DNA of 49,615 nucleotides from Candidatus Doudnabacteria bacterium (GTDB lineage: Bacteria > Patescibacteriota > JABMPQ01 > JAGQLO01), in NCBI GenBank assembly GCA_020429185.1, contig JAGQLO010000004.1, positions 1 to 49,615 of the forward strand. The letters are read 5' to 3'. Both the position numbers and the translations under genes were made by a program. Shown here in pieces: positions 31,800-39,659 of this stretch; the first letter of the stretch is position 1, and every line of letters begins with the position of its first letter. The notes under the pieces are model-generated. The model had not been told where the DNA came from. It ran no database searches and worked only from the letters and a program-made list of their open reading frames with translations.

Positions 31800-33788
31800 T
31801 TACTGGACAAGACGAAAGTCTCCCATGGAAGGATCTCGGAAGTCTTGAATTAAATCTCTTGAAATCACATTTCCCCAAAGAACAGGACCAGGCCCATCTG
31901 GCAGTTCTTGGGTAAAAAAATCAACATTCAAGAAATTTCGTGAGACGGTCACAGCATTTGATCCTGTCACGTAGAACCCATATTCCGCCCCCGCATCTGG
32001 CCCATCAAACAACACAACGTTACGAGAGAGCTCCGCATCGCGAGCATTAATCCACTCGTCATCTTCGAAACTAGGACCATACAAATCTACCCCAATAGCC
32101 CAATCTGACTCATCGGTATAGACACCATTGTACGAGAACTCAAACTCCGATCCATGAGAAGACGTGACCGCCGTCTCATTGTAAAGGAAGATGTTTTTAG
32201 TGACTGTTAATCGCTCAACAAGCCTTGGAATTTCGCCAACACCGGAGAAATCGCCAACAACCTCAATAGCAGAGGCAAATTTTTGACCTGCCGGATCTTC
32301 ATCGTGATGCGCACCGTACAGCACATTTCCCTCAATCAACCAGTCGTTAGCACCTGAGACGAATTGTAGTGCTGCAAACGAATTAGAAGCAGGAGGCGAA
32401 AGATAGTCGATCAGTGAACACGAAATAGTTCCGTTCGTTGCAGCTCCATCGTCTCGACCAGAATAGATGGCATGATATCCACCATTCATGACACGAGCGT
32501 TGTGCATGTAAAACCCATTGCTTGCGTCTCCGAAATCAATCGTGCTCCAGGGAACATTTCCAACAGTGACCCCATCCAGAACAAAATTATCTCCAAGAAC
32601 AATAAATACCGCCCGCGGAACATTATTCGCATTACGCTGTCCATATCCAAAAATACGCACATCGTTCCAATCTCCTGTTGAACTTTCGATGCGCACGTTA
32701 TCTCCATACACGAAGATCGTACCCTCCTCACTACTTTCAAGAGGATATAATCCCGGATACATCAACAAGGTCAGGTTACTATCACCAAATTCTATTCGCT
32801 CCACAGCATCATAGAACTGGGCAAGCGTACGTATCTCTAGAGTCTCTTGTATGGCAGGATCAGCCACCGGAGGTCTCAACCGTTCTGCATTCTCAATACA
32901 ATGAGTCCAGGCATATTCAGACAACACAGGAGCAGCAAACGGATCGATTGGAGGCAGGCCCACCTCAGGATCTGGCTCAGGATCTGGCTCTGGCTCAACG
33001 TCTGGCACTGGATCAACGACAGGAGACTCTTCTTCCTCGTCCTCTTCGACCACAGGATCCGGTCGAGGACGCCGTTCAGGAATCACATCTTCCTCTGGAA
33101 CCTCAACAAGCTGCTCATTGTCTTCCGCGGCGTCTTCATCGTCCGCAAATCCTTCACCTGCAGCAGGAGGGAGCAAACTATCTGGATGAATAGCAATAGT
33201 ATTCAAGCTTGCTGTGGCTATTCCAAGCCCAAGGCCACGCATGAGCGCAAATGCATCTGCGGGTCGACCCATATAGTATCGCTCTTTCGTTTCGGGGTGC
33301 ACGTACCACGCCTCTCCATTGTCCTCGACCTGCAACAAAATACGGCCAGCAAGGCGATTGCGCGTTTGCTCATCCGCAACCCCAGCATGAGGATCAACTC
33401 CACCAAGCGGCGGAGCACTCTCGGCAGCAATCGGCACACGCGAAAGATCTGCGTTCGTAATACCAAGTCCCAGATTGCGCATAAGAGCAAACGCATGGCG
33501 CGGACGCCCCATAAAGAACCGGCCTCGACTCACAGGATCAAGCAACCAAGACTCTCCATTCTCTTCAACCTGAAGCAATATACGGCCCGACAATCGGTTC
33601 GCAAGTTGCTCATCAAGACCAGAATCAGCAAAATTGGCGCGCCAATCTCGGTGCTGAAAGTCATAAGAAAAGGCAAATGCGGTCATGCCTAACATAAAGG
33701 CTGCCGCAGCAAGCGTACCAATCGTACGCCCCACACGAACACGAGAACCAGTGCGTGTTTGTGTTGGAGGTATTACAGTGTCAGTCAT
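31800..33788 (-). CDS. Surface protein: twin RILLQVE repeats, acidic Pro linker, beta-helix
   Basis: 662 aa. Cytoplasmic N-terminus of 20 residues, then one hydrophobic helix (22-40, a signal anchor). Two copies of a 45-residue module (66-110 and 146-190) spaced exactly 80 residues apart: RLSGRILLQVEENGESW..MGRPRHAFALMRNLGLGI. This module recurs in Patescibacteria surface proteins and has no known function. Residues about 210-290 are an acidic Pro/Glu/Asp linker (VEPEPDPEPDPEVG). The rest (about 310-660) is a right-handed parallel beta-helix of pectin-lyase type, with short strands such as NVRIESSTGDWNDVRIFGYG and DNFVLDGVTVGNV. No lyase catalytic set is apparent. It is monocistronic, divergent from the tRNA-Glu gene. 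Confidence 0.85.
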   Translation of the reverse strand: MTDTVIPPTQTRTGSRVRVGRTIGTLAAAAFMLGMTAFAFSYDFQHRDWRANFADSGLDEQLANRLSGRILLQVEENGESWLLDPVSRGRFFMGRPRHAFALMRNLGLGITNADLSRVPIAAESAPPLGGVDPHAGVADEQTRNRLAGRILLQVEDNGEAWYVHPETKERYYMGRPADAFALMRGLGLGIATASLNTIAIHPDSLLPPAAGEGFADDEDAAEDNEQLVEVPEEDVIPERRPRPDPVVEEDEEEESPVVDPVPDVEPEPDPEPDPEVGLPPIDPFAAPVLSEYAWTHCIENAERLRPPVADPAIQETLEIRTLAQFYDAVERIEFGDSNLTLLMYPGLYPLESSEEGTIFVYGDNVRIESSTGDWNDVRIFGYGQRNANNVPRAVFIVLGDNFVLDGVTVGNVPWSTIDFGDASNGFYMHNARVMNGGYHAIYSGRDDGAATNGTISCSLIDYLSPPASNSFAALQFVSGANDWLIEGNVLYGAHHDEDPAGQKFASAIEVVGDFSGVGEIPRLVERLTVTKNIFLYNETAVTSSHGSEFEFSYNGVYTDESDWAIGVDLYGPSFEDDEWINARDAELSRNVVLFDGPDAGAEYGFYVTGSNAVTVSRNFLNVDFFTQELPDGPGPVLWGNVISRDLIQDFRDPSMGDFRLVQ
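33219..33593 (-). repeat. Two 45-residue RILLQVE modules, 80-residue period
   Basis: Residues 66-110 and 146-190 of the beta-helix protein share RL(S/A)GRILLQVE(E/D)NGE(S/A)W, followed by GRPxxAFALMRxLGLGI. About three quarters of positions are identical by eye, which indicates an internal duplication. Confidence 0.88.
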
Positions 33789-33851
33789 GTCGATATAAGC
33801 TATCTTGTTGTAACCCAGTGTAGCACCACTGAGACAGAAAAAAGAGGACCG

Positions 33852-33879
33852 TTGACGAAGTCGTCAGAAATGATACTGT
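33852..33879 (+). promoter_or_regulatory. Predicted promoter of tRNA-Glu
   Basis: TTGACG (33852-33857), 16-nt spacer, TACTGT (33874-33879). Transcription would start near 33886, about 20 nt before the tRNA. The -35 box is part of an inverted repeat TGACG-aagt-CGTCA (33853-33866). Confidence 0.6.
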
Positions 33880-33904
33880 CTGCGCCGACAACAACGCCTA
33901 ACAA

Positions 33905-33979
33905 GGCCCTATCGTCTAGTGGTTAGGACGCGAGGTTTTCATCCTTGAAACCGGGGTTCAATTCCCCGTAGGGCCGCCA
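33905..33979 (+). tRNA. tRNA-Glu (anticodon TTC), CCA encoded
   Basis: 75 nt. Acceptor stem GGCCCTA / TAGGGCC, D-arm GTCTAGTGGTTAGGAC, anticodon stem CGAGG / CCTTG (one G-T pair) with loop TTTTCAT giving UUC, T-arm CGGGG-TTCAATT-CCCCG, discriminator G and genomically encoded CCA. All arms pair. It is a single-gene unit with its own promoter and terminator. Confidence 0.97.
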
Positions 33980-33984
33980 TACAG

Positions 33985-34010
33985 AAACACCACCCAACGG
34001 TGGTGTTTTT
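33985..34010 (+). terminator. Terminator after tRNA-Glu
   Basis: AAACACCACC / GGTGGTGTTT stem (10 bp) with CAAC loop, followed by more T residues, starting 6 nt after the CCA end. Confidence 0.88.
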
Positions 34011-34049
34011 GGTGCATATCTGAAGTACCGAAGCACACAAGCAGTGAGC

Positions 34050-34055
34050 TATACT
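34050..34055 (+). promoter_or_regulatory. Predicted leaderless -10 element of the PaaK-like gene
   Basis: TATACT with exactly six bases before the ATG at 34062. The -35 region is poor. The spacing is the same as at polA, ydjM and pilB. Confidence 0.5.
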
Positions 34056-34061
34056 CCCGCC

Positions 34062-35216
34062 ATGCAAACCAGAACAGAAGCGCCGAATAGAACATGGCAA
34101 CTACAACAGCTCCAAGAAGTTCTTGTAGCCGCTTACCAACACCCGATCTATCGCACAGCATGGGAACAACAAGGATATTCTGGAGCGCGCATCGCCACAT
34201 CGGGACTCGGCGATGTACCAGGCACTCCGTACACACCAGAACTTGGAATTCGATTCTCGCTTCCAACATCAAGACGAGAACAAACAGCGCTCCAAAAACA
34301 ACTACTCCCCCTACTTCTAGGACCATCGCACACGCGGTTTACACAACTCTCCATCGCCCTGTTTCATGGCATCGATCCATACAAAACAGGCGCTACGCTG
34401 ACACACCTTCTCCAAGGACGAAGGCGGATCACCCGAACATATCATCCAGGAGCTGATCGAGCGGCCCTCGTCCACCAACTCAACGAACAACAACCAACTC
34501 TTCTCATTGGCTACCCATCTGTCATTGAACGTTTAGCACAAGAACAAATTGCAGGACGTTTAAGTATCGTCCCAAAGCGAGTGATCGTATTTGAAGAGCC
34601 TGCGTCAAACAGAACACTGCGATTGAGCGAAGCGGCCTGGTCGGTTCCGACACACTACCTTCTTCAATGCGGATCACTCCCAATCGCATTTTCAGAAGAA
34701 CAAACTCCAGACCAACTCATTCCATTACAGAACTGCACCATTTCCGAACGCACGACGAATGAATTTATCCCAGTGGCAGAAACCGCCATCGGAAGGCTTG
34801 TCGTAACGAGCCTGCTACATCTCGAACGCCCGATTGTACGTCTCGCAACAAACCTTCTCATTAGAGAACAAGAACTCGGAACGTGGCAACTTCCACTGGG
34901 ACAGCCCCACGAAGTTCTGTGGTTTCAAACGTTCGCTGGAGGAAACACCTATCTCGATCCCGTCTCACTCGGGGACATCGACGCACCAGGACTCAAGCAA
35001 TTTCAATATGTACGACACGGCATCCGAAGTCTCACAATGCGTGCAGAATTTTCTGGAAGTCCCGACGCAACCTTTCCAAAAATTCACAAACGTATTGAAG
35101 TGCTTCTTGCTGAACGACAGCTTACAGGTGCGGTCGACTTCCGCATTGAACCTGTAGAAGAATTACCGCCTGATCCAAACACAGGAATCTTCCACAGAAT
35201 TCTTCACGCGTCATAA
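34062..35216 (+). CDS. PaaK/CapK-like protein, probably without adenylation motif
   Basis: 384 aa from the ATG at 34062; a GTG at 34044 overlaps the predicted -10 box. The layout follows phenylacetate-CoA ligase/CapK adenylate-forming proteins. It has VAAYQHPIYRTAWEQQGYSG, then TLLIGYPSVIERLAQEQIAG, RVIVFEEPASNRTLRLSEAAW, and GRLVVTSLLHLERPIVRLATNLLI (the GDxxxx strand region is changed). LLAERQLTGAVDFRIEPV follows near the C-terminus. The Ser/Thr/Gly-rich ATP loop (usually SSGTTGxPT) cannot be found in its expected place, so the protein may not adenylate anything. Weak similarity, moderate confidence. Surroundings give no pathway. It ends about 20 nt before the next gene's promoter. Confidence 0.6.
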   Translation: MQTRTEAPNRTWQLQQLQEVLVAAYQHPIYRTAWEQQGYSGARIATSGLGDVPGTPYTPELGIRFSLPTSRREQTALQKQLLPLLLGPSHTRFTQLSIALFHGIDPYKTGATLTHLLQGRRRITRTYHPGADRAALVHQLNEQQPTLLIGYPSVIERLAQEQIAGRLSIVPKRVIVFEEPASNRTLRLSEAAWSVPTHYLLQCGSLPIAFSEEQTPDQLIPLQNCTISERTTNEFIPVAETAIGRLVVTSLLHLERPIVRLATNLLIREQELGTWQLPLGQPHEVLWFQTFAGGNTYLDPVSLGDIDAPGLKQFQYVRHGIRSLTMRAEFSGSPDATFPKIHKRIEVLLAERQLTGAVDFRIEPVEELPPDPNTGIFHRILHAS

Positions 35217-35236
35217 AAAGAGAGCTCATAAAAGCC

Positions 35237-35265
35237 TTGAAATTGAATTGAATACGTGTTATAAT
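35237..35265 (+). promoter_or_regulatory. Strong promoter of the M23 peptidase gene
   Basis: TTGAAA (35237-35242), 17-nt spacer, perfect TATAAT (35260-35265) with an extended TG element before it. Start of transcription near 35272; leader about 44 nt. It excludes the upstream TTG at 35268 as translation start. Confidence 0.85.
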
Positions 35266-35315
35266 GCTTGCGTATTCAGAACGGAATACATCAATACAAA
35301 ACACAACTTGTTCCG

Positions 35316-37004
35316 ATGTACCGACGATCTCTCATTTTGCGTCGATTGTTCATGGCCACCACGACCGTGGCGCTTGTATTTGCACTCACTCCCCTCGCAA
35401 TCATCACGCCCACAACAGGATTTACAGTGCCAAGCGCCTACGCAGCTTCCTATCCTGTCGCGGAAGACTTTACGTATGCCATGGACTACTGGAAGGTCAT
35501 TCGAGGTGGCGGTGAGTTTGCAAACGTTCGTGGCGATAATGTGTACCATCTTGGTGTGGACACAGTAGGGAGTGCTGGAGACGCCGTATACAGCATTGGA
35601 AATGGAATCGTGAAGCACATTGGTATTCACTCTCGCTTTGGCACCCTTGTTCTGATTGAACACACGACAACTGATGGCGGACGGTTCGTATCTCAATACG
35701 GACACCTTCGTACCACTGACAACATGCCTGCCGTCGGAGAAGTTGTTTCAAAAGGACAATACATTGGAGAGCTGGGAGAAGAAGGAGAAGAAAATGGTTA
35801 CTGGCCAGAACACCTTCACTTCGGAATTCGACCAGGCGCGTTCGTTCCCCTAGCACAAGGCTGGGTGTACTGGGGTATGGGAAACAGTGATGTGCTCAAA
35901 GAATGGATTGACGGAGATATCTTCATCACTGAAAACCTCTCACCAGACGCGGATCCAAATAGACTTGCCAAGTTTGTCGTCGTGCCTGCCGTAAAGAGTA
36001 GTGTGTCGTTGCAATCGTATGCACTCCAAGCAGCAACAGGAACTGCGCGTGAGCTCGAAGACGCTTCCTTCCTTGGCTTCAGCAAATCAGAAGAAATCGG
36101 TGCTGATATCGCCGTAGGAGATGTCACAGGAGACGGAGAAAAGGAACTAATTGTCGGTGCAGGTTCAGGTGCAGCCCCTACCGTTCGTATCTTTGATCGA
36201 CAACGTAAAACGCTCCTCGGCGAATTCCTTGCCTATGCAGACTCGTTTAAAGGTGGCGTACGCGTAGCATCGGCCGACCTCAACGGAGACGGAAAAGACG
36301 AAATCATCACGGGAACAGGTGTAGGTGGTGGACCCCATGTCCGAGTCTTCTCTGGCACAGAAGGAACAGTCCTCTTTGGACGGATCTTCCCATTCGACCC
36401 ATCGCTCCGCACAGGTGTTGACGTTGCTGCCGGAAACGTAGACAACGACGCACAACCAGAGATCATCGTGGCAACAGGCGCTGGCACACAAACACAGGTG
36501 CGCATTCTCAGTCACACAGCACAACTCGTTCAAACGCCACCCGCCACTCAAGAAGCAGGAGTAGCGACCACCTACCCCACAGAGCGTCCAGTATCAGAAG
36601 ATCCAGAAACAACACCGGAAGACCGAGACACGGCCCTCACAATCACACCATACGGAGCATTTACAGGTGGAGCACGTGTTGCCGTCGGAGATATTGATGC
36701 AGATGGAATCGGGGAACTTCTGATCGGTGCTGGCCCGGGCGGAGGCCCTCACCTACGTGTCTTCGAGTCCGATGGAACCCCTCGCGGCATTCAGTTCTTC
36801 CCATTCCACAAAGACTTCCGAGGAGGAATCGATGTTGCTTCTGTTGACTGGAACGAAGACGGAAAAGACGACCTCATCGTTTCACAAACATCAAAAGGAC
36901 AGGCGTGGGTGAAGGTCTATCGCTACAATGACGCACACACAATTCTGGCTGAATTCAACGCCTTTGGAGATCCAGAAGTAGGAGCGAACGTCGCAGGATT
37001 CTAG
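35316..37004 (+). CDS. Secreted M23 peptidase with FG-GAP repeat region
   Basis: 562 aa from the ATG at 35316. Signal peptide (about 1-44, cleavage near SAYAAS). Lysostaphin-type M23 domain (about 50-175) with zinc ligands His78 and Asp82 (HLGVD), catalytic His130 (QYGH) and zinc His168 in EHLHFG, so it should be an active cell-wall endopeptidase. From about residue 250 there are five or so FG-GAP/VCBS-type units with Asp-rich calcium loops (GDVTGDGEKELIVGAG, ADLNGDGKDEIITGTG, GNVDNDAQPEIIVATG, GDIDADGIGELLIGAG, VDWNEDGKDDLIVS), separated by GGGPHVRVF strands. An acidic Pro/Thr insert lies at about 420-450. It would form a beta-propeller. Confidence 0.92.
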   Translation: MYRRSLILRRLFMATTTVALVFALTPLAIITPTTGFTVPSAYAASYPVAEDFTYAMDYWKVIRGGGEFANVRGDNVYHLGVDTVGSAGDAVYSIGNGIVKHIGIHSRFGTLVLIEHTTTDGGRFVSQYGHLRTTDNMPAVGEVVSKGQYIGELGEEGEENGYWPEHLHFGIRPGAFVPLAQGWVYWGMGNSDVLKEWIDGDIFITENLSPDADPNRLAKFVVVPAVKSSVSLQSYALQAATGTARELEDASFLGFSKSEEIGADIAVGDVTGDGEKELIVGAGSGAAPTVRIFDRQRKTLLGEFLAYADSFKGGVRVASADLNGDGKDEIITGTGVGGGPHVRVFSGTEGTVLFGRIFPFDPSLRTGVDVAAGNVDNDAQPEIIVATGAGTQTQVRILSHTAQLVQTPPATQEAGVATTYPTERPVSEDPETTPEDRDTALTITPYGAFTGGARVAVGDIDADGIGELLIGAGPGGGPHLRVFESDGTPRGIQFFPFHKDFRGGIDVASVDWNEDGKDDLIVSQTSKGQAWVKVYRYNDAHTILAEFNAFGDPEVGANVAGF

Positions 37005-37007
37005 GGC

Positions 37008-37036
37008 TCGACAACCGTACGTACGATGCGTACTGT
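37008..37036 (+). promoter_or_regulatory. Predicted leaderless promoter of ydjM-tsaD
   Basis: TCGACA (37008-37013), 17-nt spacer, TACTGT (37031-37036), then exactly six bases to the ATG at 37043. The start point expected from the -10 box is the A of the start codon. The spacer holds the palindrome GTACGTAC. Confidence 0.65.
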
Positions 37037-37042
37037 GAAGAC

Positions 37043-37552
37043 ATGACAGGAAAAACACACATGGCCGTTGGAGCAAGCACGGCCTGGATTGGCGCCATGG
37101 CAGCAGGCGCGGCAGGAGTTGAGCTCACCACAGGTGACGCAGCGCTTCTTGTTGCTCTTGGAGCGCTAGGGGCGCTCCTTCCAGATTTAGATGCGCCGAA
37201 GTCTCGAATACACAATGTATTCAAAGGACTCACGACTCCCATTGGATACATCGCCAAACACAGAAACTTCTTTCACTCGCTCCTTGCTGTCGCGATCGTG
37301 TTTGGAGCAAGCTGGTGGTTTGGTGCAAACGAACTCGTTCCAGGAGCAGCATTTGTACTTGCGGCCGGATACATCAGCCACATTGTCATCGACATGCTCA
37401 CCCCCGCAGGAGTACGCGTGTTGTTCCCTCTAAAAGCAAAGCTCCATTGGCTCCCCCGCAAGCTTTCCCCTAAAACAGGTGGAATTGTAGACAATCTTCT
37501 CTTTCTTCTTGCTTCCGGAGCCACAGGATTGTTTCTGATTTCCATGATATGA
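37043..37552 (+). CDS. YdjM/DUF457 family membrane metal-dependent hydrolase
   Basis: 169 aa integral membrane protein. MTGKTHMAVGASTAW is the family N-terminus with the first conserved His. LGALLPDLDAPKSRIHN carries the Asp pair, AKHRNFFHSLLAVAIV the HR..HS motif, and ISHIVIDMLTPAGVRVLFP the final SHxxxD motif. These His and Asp residues are the presumed metal ligands. The reaction is unknown; E. coli YdjM belongs to the LexA regulon, but no LexA box was noticed here. Its last four bases (ATGA) overlap the tsaD start, which couples their translation. Confidence 0.92.
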   Translation: MTGKTHMAVGASTAWIGAMAAGAAGVELTTGDAALLVALGALGALLPDLDAPKSRIHNVFKGLTTPIGYIAKHRNFFHSLLAVAIVFGASWWFGANELVPGAAFVLAAGYISHIVIDMLTPAGVRVLFPLKAKLHWLPRKLSPKTGGIVDNLLFLLASGATGLFLISMI

Positions 37553-38580
37553 CCAAACGTATTCTTGCCATTGAATCATCGTGTGATGAAACCTCTGCTG
37601 CCATCGTAGACGAACAAGGCACCATTCTTTCTAATGTTGTCGCTTCACAAGCAGGAGAACATGCTTCAACTATGGGCGTCGTGCCGGAAGTCGCCGCCCG
37701 AAGACACGCCTCAGCAATCGTGCCTACAATTGAACTAGCGTTACAGGAGTCAACACAAACACGCGAGGACATCACACACATCGCCGTCACAGCAACGCCC
37801 GGACTTCTCCCAGCATTACAAGTTGGTGTAGTAGCAGCAAAAGCGCTTGCCACAGCATGGAAACTTCCGCTGATTCCCGTGAATCATTTAGACGCGCACA
37901 TCGCGACGACATTCGTACAAGATCCAGAACCTCAATTTCCTGTGGTGTCTCTTCTTGTATCTGGCGGCCACACAGAACTCTCGTTTCATCCCGACAAAAC
38001 AACTCGAACCATTCTTGGTCGCACACGTGACGACGCAGGCGGAGAAGCCTTCGACAAAGTCGCGCGCATGATGGGACTCCCCTATCCTGGCGGACCACAA
38101 ATCGCAAAACTACTTCCCGAGGGAGACAAGCAACGATTCCCGTTTCCTCGGCCCATGCTGAACGACCCATCAGACGATTTTTCTTTCTCGGGAATCAAAA
38201 CAGACGTAAAGCGTATAATCGACACACTACCCCAGCCTCTTTCTCATCAAGACAAGGCGGATGTTGCTGCATCGTTCGCGGAAGCAATGACAGAAACACT
38301 TGTTGGAAAAACTGTTCGTGCAGCTCTTCGTGAAGGCGCAGCGTCTGTCATTCTTTCTGGTGGTGTTGCGGCGGACAAATATCTCCGACAGGTTCTCACC
38401 GACACGCTCAAACAAAACGGACTCGAGCTATACGTGCCGCCCATCTCCCTATGTGGAGACAACGCAGCCATGATTGGCATTGCTGCACTCTGGGCAGATG
38501 AGCGTCCAATTCACGATGTCCACGCCACACCAACAAGCCGCACGCACAAGCGTGGCACAACGGAGAAATACTCAAACTAA
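37549..38580 (+). CDS. tsaD: tRNA N6-threonylcarbamoyladenosine transferase TsaD
   Basis: Catalytic subunit that transfers threonylcarbamoyl from its adenylate to A37 of tRNA. 343 aa. N-terminal ILAIESSCDETSAAIVD; VVPEVAARRHASAIVP; metal-binding His113 and His117 in NHLDAHIATT; LLVSGGHTEL; GEAFDKVARMMGLPYPGGP; FSFSGIKTDVKR; and ILSGGVAADKYLR. All are standard. The usual H-x-x-Y-G-G-V-V-P-E stretch reads HASTMGVVPE, so Tyr and one Gly are replaced. It overlaps ydjM by 4 nt. tsaB is at 6215-6856; tsaC and tsaE are not in the window. Confidence 0.97.
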   Translation: MTKRILAIESSCDETSAAIVDEQGTILSNVVASQAGEHASTMGVVPEVAARRHASAIVPTIELALQESTQTREDITHIAVTATPGLLPALQVGVVAAKALATAWKLPLIPVNHLDAHIATTFVQDPEPQFPVVSLLVSGGHTELSFHPDKTTRTILGRTRDDAGGEAFDKVARMMGLPYPGGPQIAKLLPEGDKQRFPFPRPMLNDPSDDFSFSGIKTDVKRIIDTLPQPLSHQDKADVAASFAEAMTETLVGKTVRAALREGAASVILSGGVAADKYLRQVLTDTLKQNGLELYVPPISLCGDNAAMIGIAALWADERPIHDVHATPTSRTHKRGTTEKYSN

Positions 38581-38591
38581 AAGACAAAAAG

Positions 38592-38618
38592 AAAAAGGCG
38601 CGCTACGGCAAGCGCGCC
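38592..38618 (-). terminator. Terminator of the 274-aa orphan gene
   Basis: GGCGCGCT / AGCGCGCC (8 bp, loop of 6), followed on the minus strand by TTTTTCTTTTT, 13 nt after the stop codon at 38631. It also lies just after tsaD on the plus strand, where it lacks a T-run. Confidence 0.8.
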
Positions 38619-38630
38619 AGCAAAGAACGA

Positions 38631-39455
38631 CTACTCAGCACTATCCTCGTTAAGCTCGGGCACGAACATTCCCTGAACGGGAGCATCTTCATTGCCTCGA
38701 TCCAAACGCCAAGGACTATCCTCCGGACGAAGCGATTCGCCCGGGAAGTATTCGTCCCAAAAGGCCTTGAGCTGGGCGAAGTTACCACCCAGCAAGGCCT
38801 CCTCGAGAATCTGGGAACATTCACGACGCAGAACCGTGAGTTCCGGCCCCAACGGCGCATCAGAGCCCAGAAGCCCCTGCACCGCATTGGCCAACCGAGT
38901 AGCACTGAACTGCGAACGCGGCGTCGGATACAACGCCTCGTTCACAAGACGCTTTGCATACGCAGTGCTCACGGCACCCAGAATGCGATCCTTCACCGTT
39001 CCAACCCACTCAAGACGCCCGCGAACGAACGTCCCTTCGGAAAAGGAATCGATGATATGCACCACGTGCCACGACGGACGACCAGCGCCCTCGGGAAGCT
39101 CATGCAGAACCTCCCAGAGATCGTCATCCACACGGGTCGCAACCGTGGTTGCCCCCGTCGACAACGACCGCCAGAGCACGCGATTCAGGGCGCGAACGGG
39201 CCAGCCCTTCCAGCTGGTCCCACTTTCCCAGAAGATATCCGGGAGGATATGAACGGGATCGCAAGACCCGTCCATAAAGGAAACCTCGCGCAAATACAGG
39301 CGGGTGCCGTCCCACTCGATCCACGCATCAACGTTGGCATAGACCAGCTCCTCTCGAAGCTGATCTTCGTCCCGAATGCTTTGGGAATAGACCTTCCCAA
39401 TCAAGATCGCAAGCTCGCAGAGCTCGCGATCACTCACCTGCACAGAAATAGCCAT
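38631..39455 (-). CDS. GC-rich orphan hypothetical protein (274 aa)
   Basis: Unrecognised. The ATG at 39455 (MAISVQVSDRELCELAIL) is chosen because TTGGAGG stands six bases upstream; an in-frame ATG at 39479 lies before that site. Soluble, with many Trp (EWDGTRLYLREVSF, DIFWESGTSWKGWPVRALNRVLW, RPSWHVVHIIDSFSEG) and an acidic C-terminus (PELNEDSAE). No catalytic motif, signal or membrane segment is identified. G+C and codon choice (GCG, CGC, GGC, GAG) differ from tsaD and pilB. Its own promoter (39573-39601), a structured leader of about 110 nt and its own terminator make it a self-contained unit. It lies in tandem with another orphan at 39660-40208. Confidence 0.75.
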   Translation of the reverse strand: MAISVQVSDRELCELAILIGKVYSQSIRDEDQLREELVYANVDAWIEWDGTRLYLREVSFMDGSCDPVHILPDIFWESGTSWKGWPVRALNRVLWRSLSTGATTVATRVDDDLWEVLHELPEGAGRPSWHVVHIIDSFSEGTFVRGRLEWVGTVKDRILGAVSTAYAKRLVNEALYPTPRSQFSATRLANAVQGLLGSDAPLGPELTVLRRECSQILEEALLGGNFAQLKAFWDEYFPGESLRPEDSPWRLDRGNEDAPVQGMFVPELNEDSAE

Positions 39456-39460
39456 CACTG

Positions 39461-39546
39461 CCTCCAAATGCCGCAACATGCGGCGCAGTCCCTCGAAACT
39501 CCTCTACAGGAGCGCGAGAGCGAAGCCCCAGGAGGGGGCTTGGAGG
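39461..39546 (-). promoter_or_regulatory. Structured leader with element complementary to the Shine-Dalgarno
   Basis: On the minus-strand RNA, CCUCCAA (39540-39546) is perfectly complementary to the Shine-Dalgarno UUGGAGG (39461-39467). Between them lie three hairpins: AAGCCCC/GGGGCUU (about 39524-39541, competing with the first element), CUCCU/AGGAG (about 39499-39512) and GCCGCA/UGCGGC (39470-39484). The set allows alternative folds that hide or expose the ribosome site. No known riboswitch class is recognised. Confidence 0.5.
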
Positions 39547-39572
39547 TCTTATATGCCAACGAAGACAAATTC

Positions 39573-39601
39573 ATAAAAACACACAAATAAAAAAAAGTCA
39601 A
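39573..39601 (-). promoter_or_regulatory. Predicted promoter of the 274-aa orphan gene
   Basis: TTGACT (39596-39601), 17-nt spacer with a T8 run, TTTTAT (39573-39578), read on the minus strand. Transcription would start near 39566, about 110 nt before the start codon. Confidence 0.55.
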
Positions 39602-39611
39602 TAGATTGAGT

Positions 39612-39640
39612 AAAAAAAAGAGATGCGACATGCCCGTATC
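39612..39640 (-). terminator. Likely terminator of the 182-aa orphan gene
   Basis: On the minus strand, GATACG / CGCATC (one mismatch, 7-nt loop; 39622-39640) is followed by TCTTTTTTTT, 20 nt after the stop codon at 39660. The stem is imperfect but the T-run is long. Confidence 0.45.
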
Positions 39641-39659
39641 GAAACAGACAGAGATCACA

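Noticed and set aside
32847-33692. Plus-strand frame of 281 codons opposite the beta-helix gene
   Set aside because: Shadow of a gene with duplicated modules; the product has no coherent composition.
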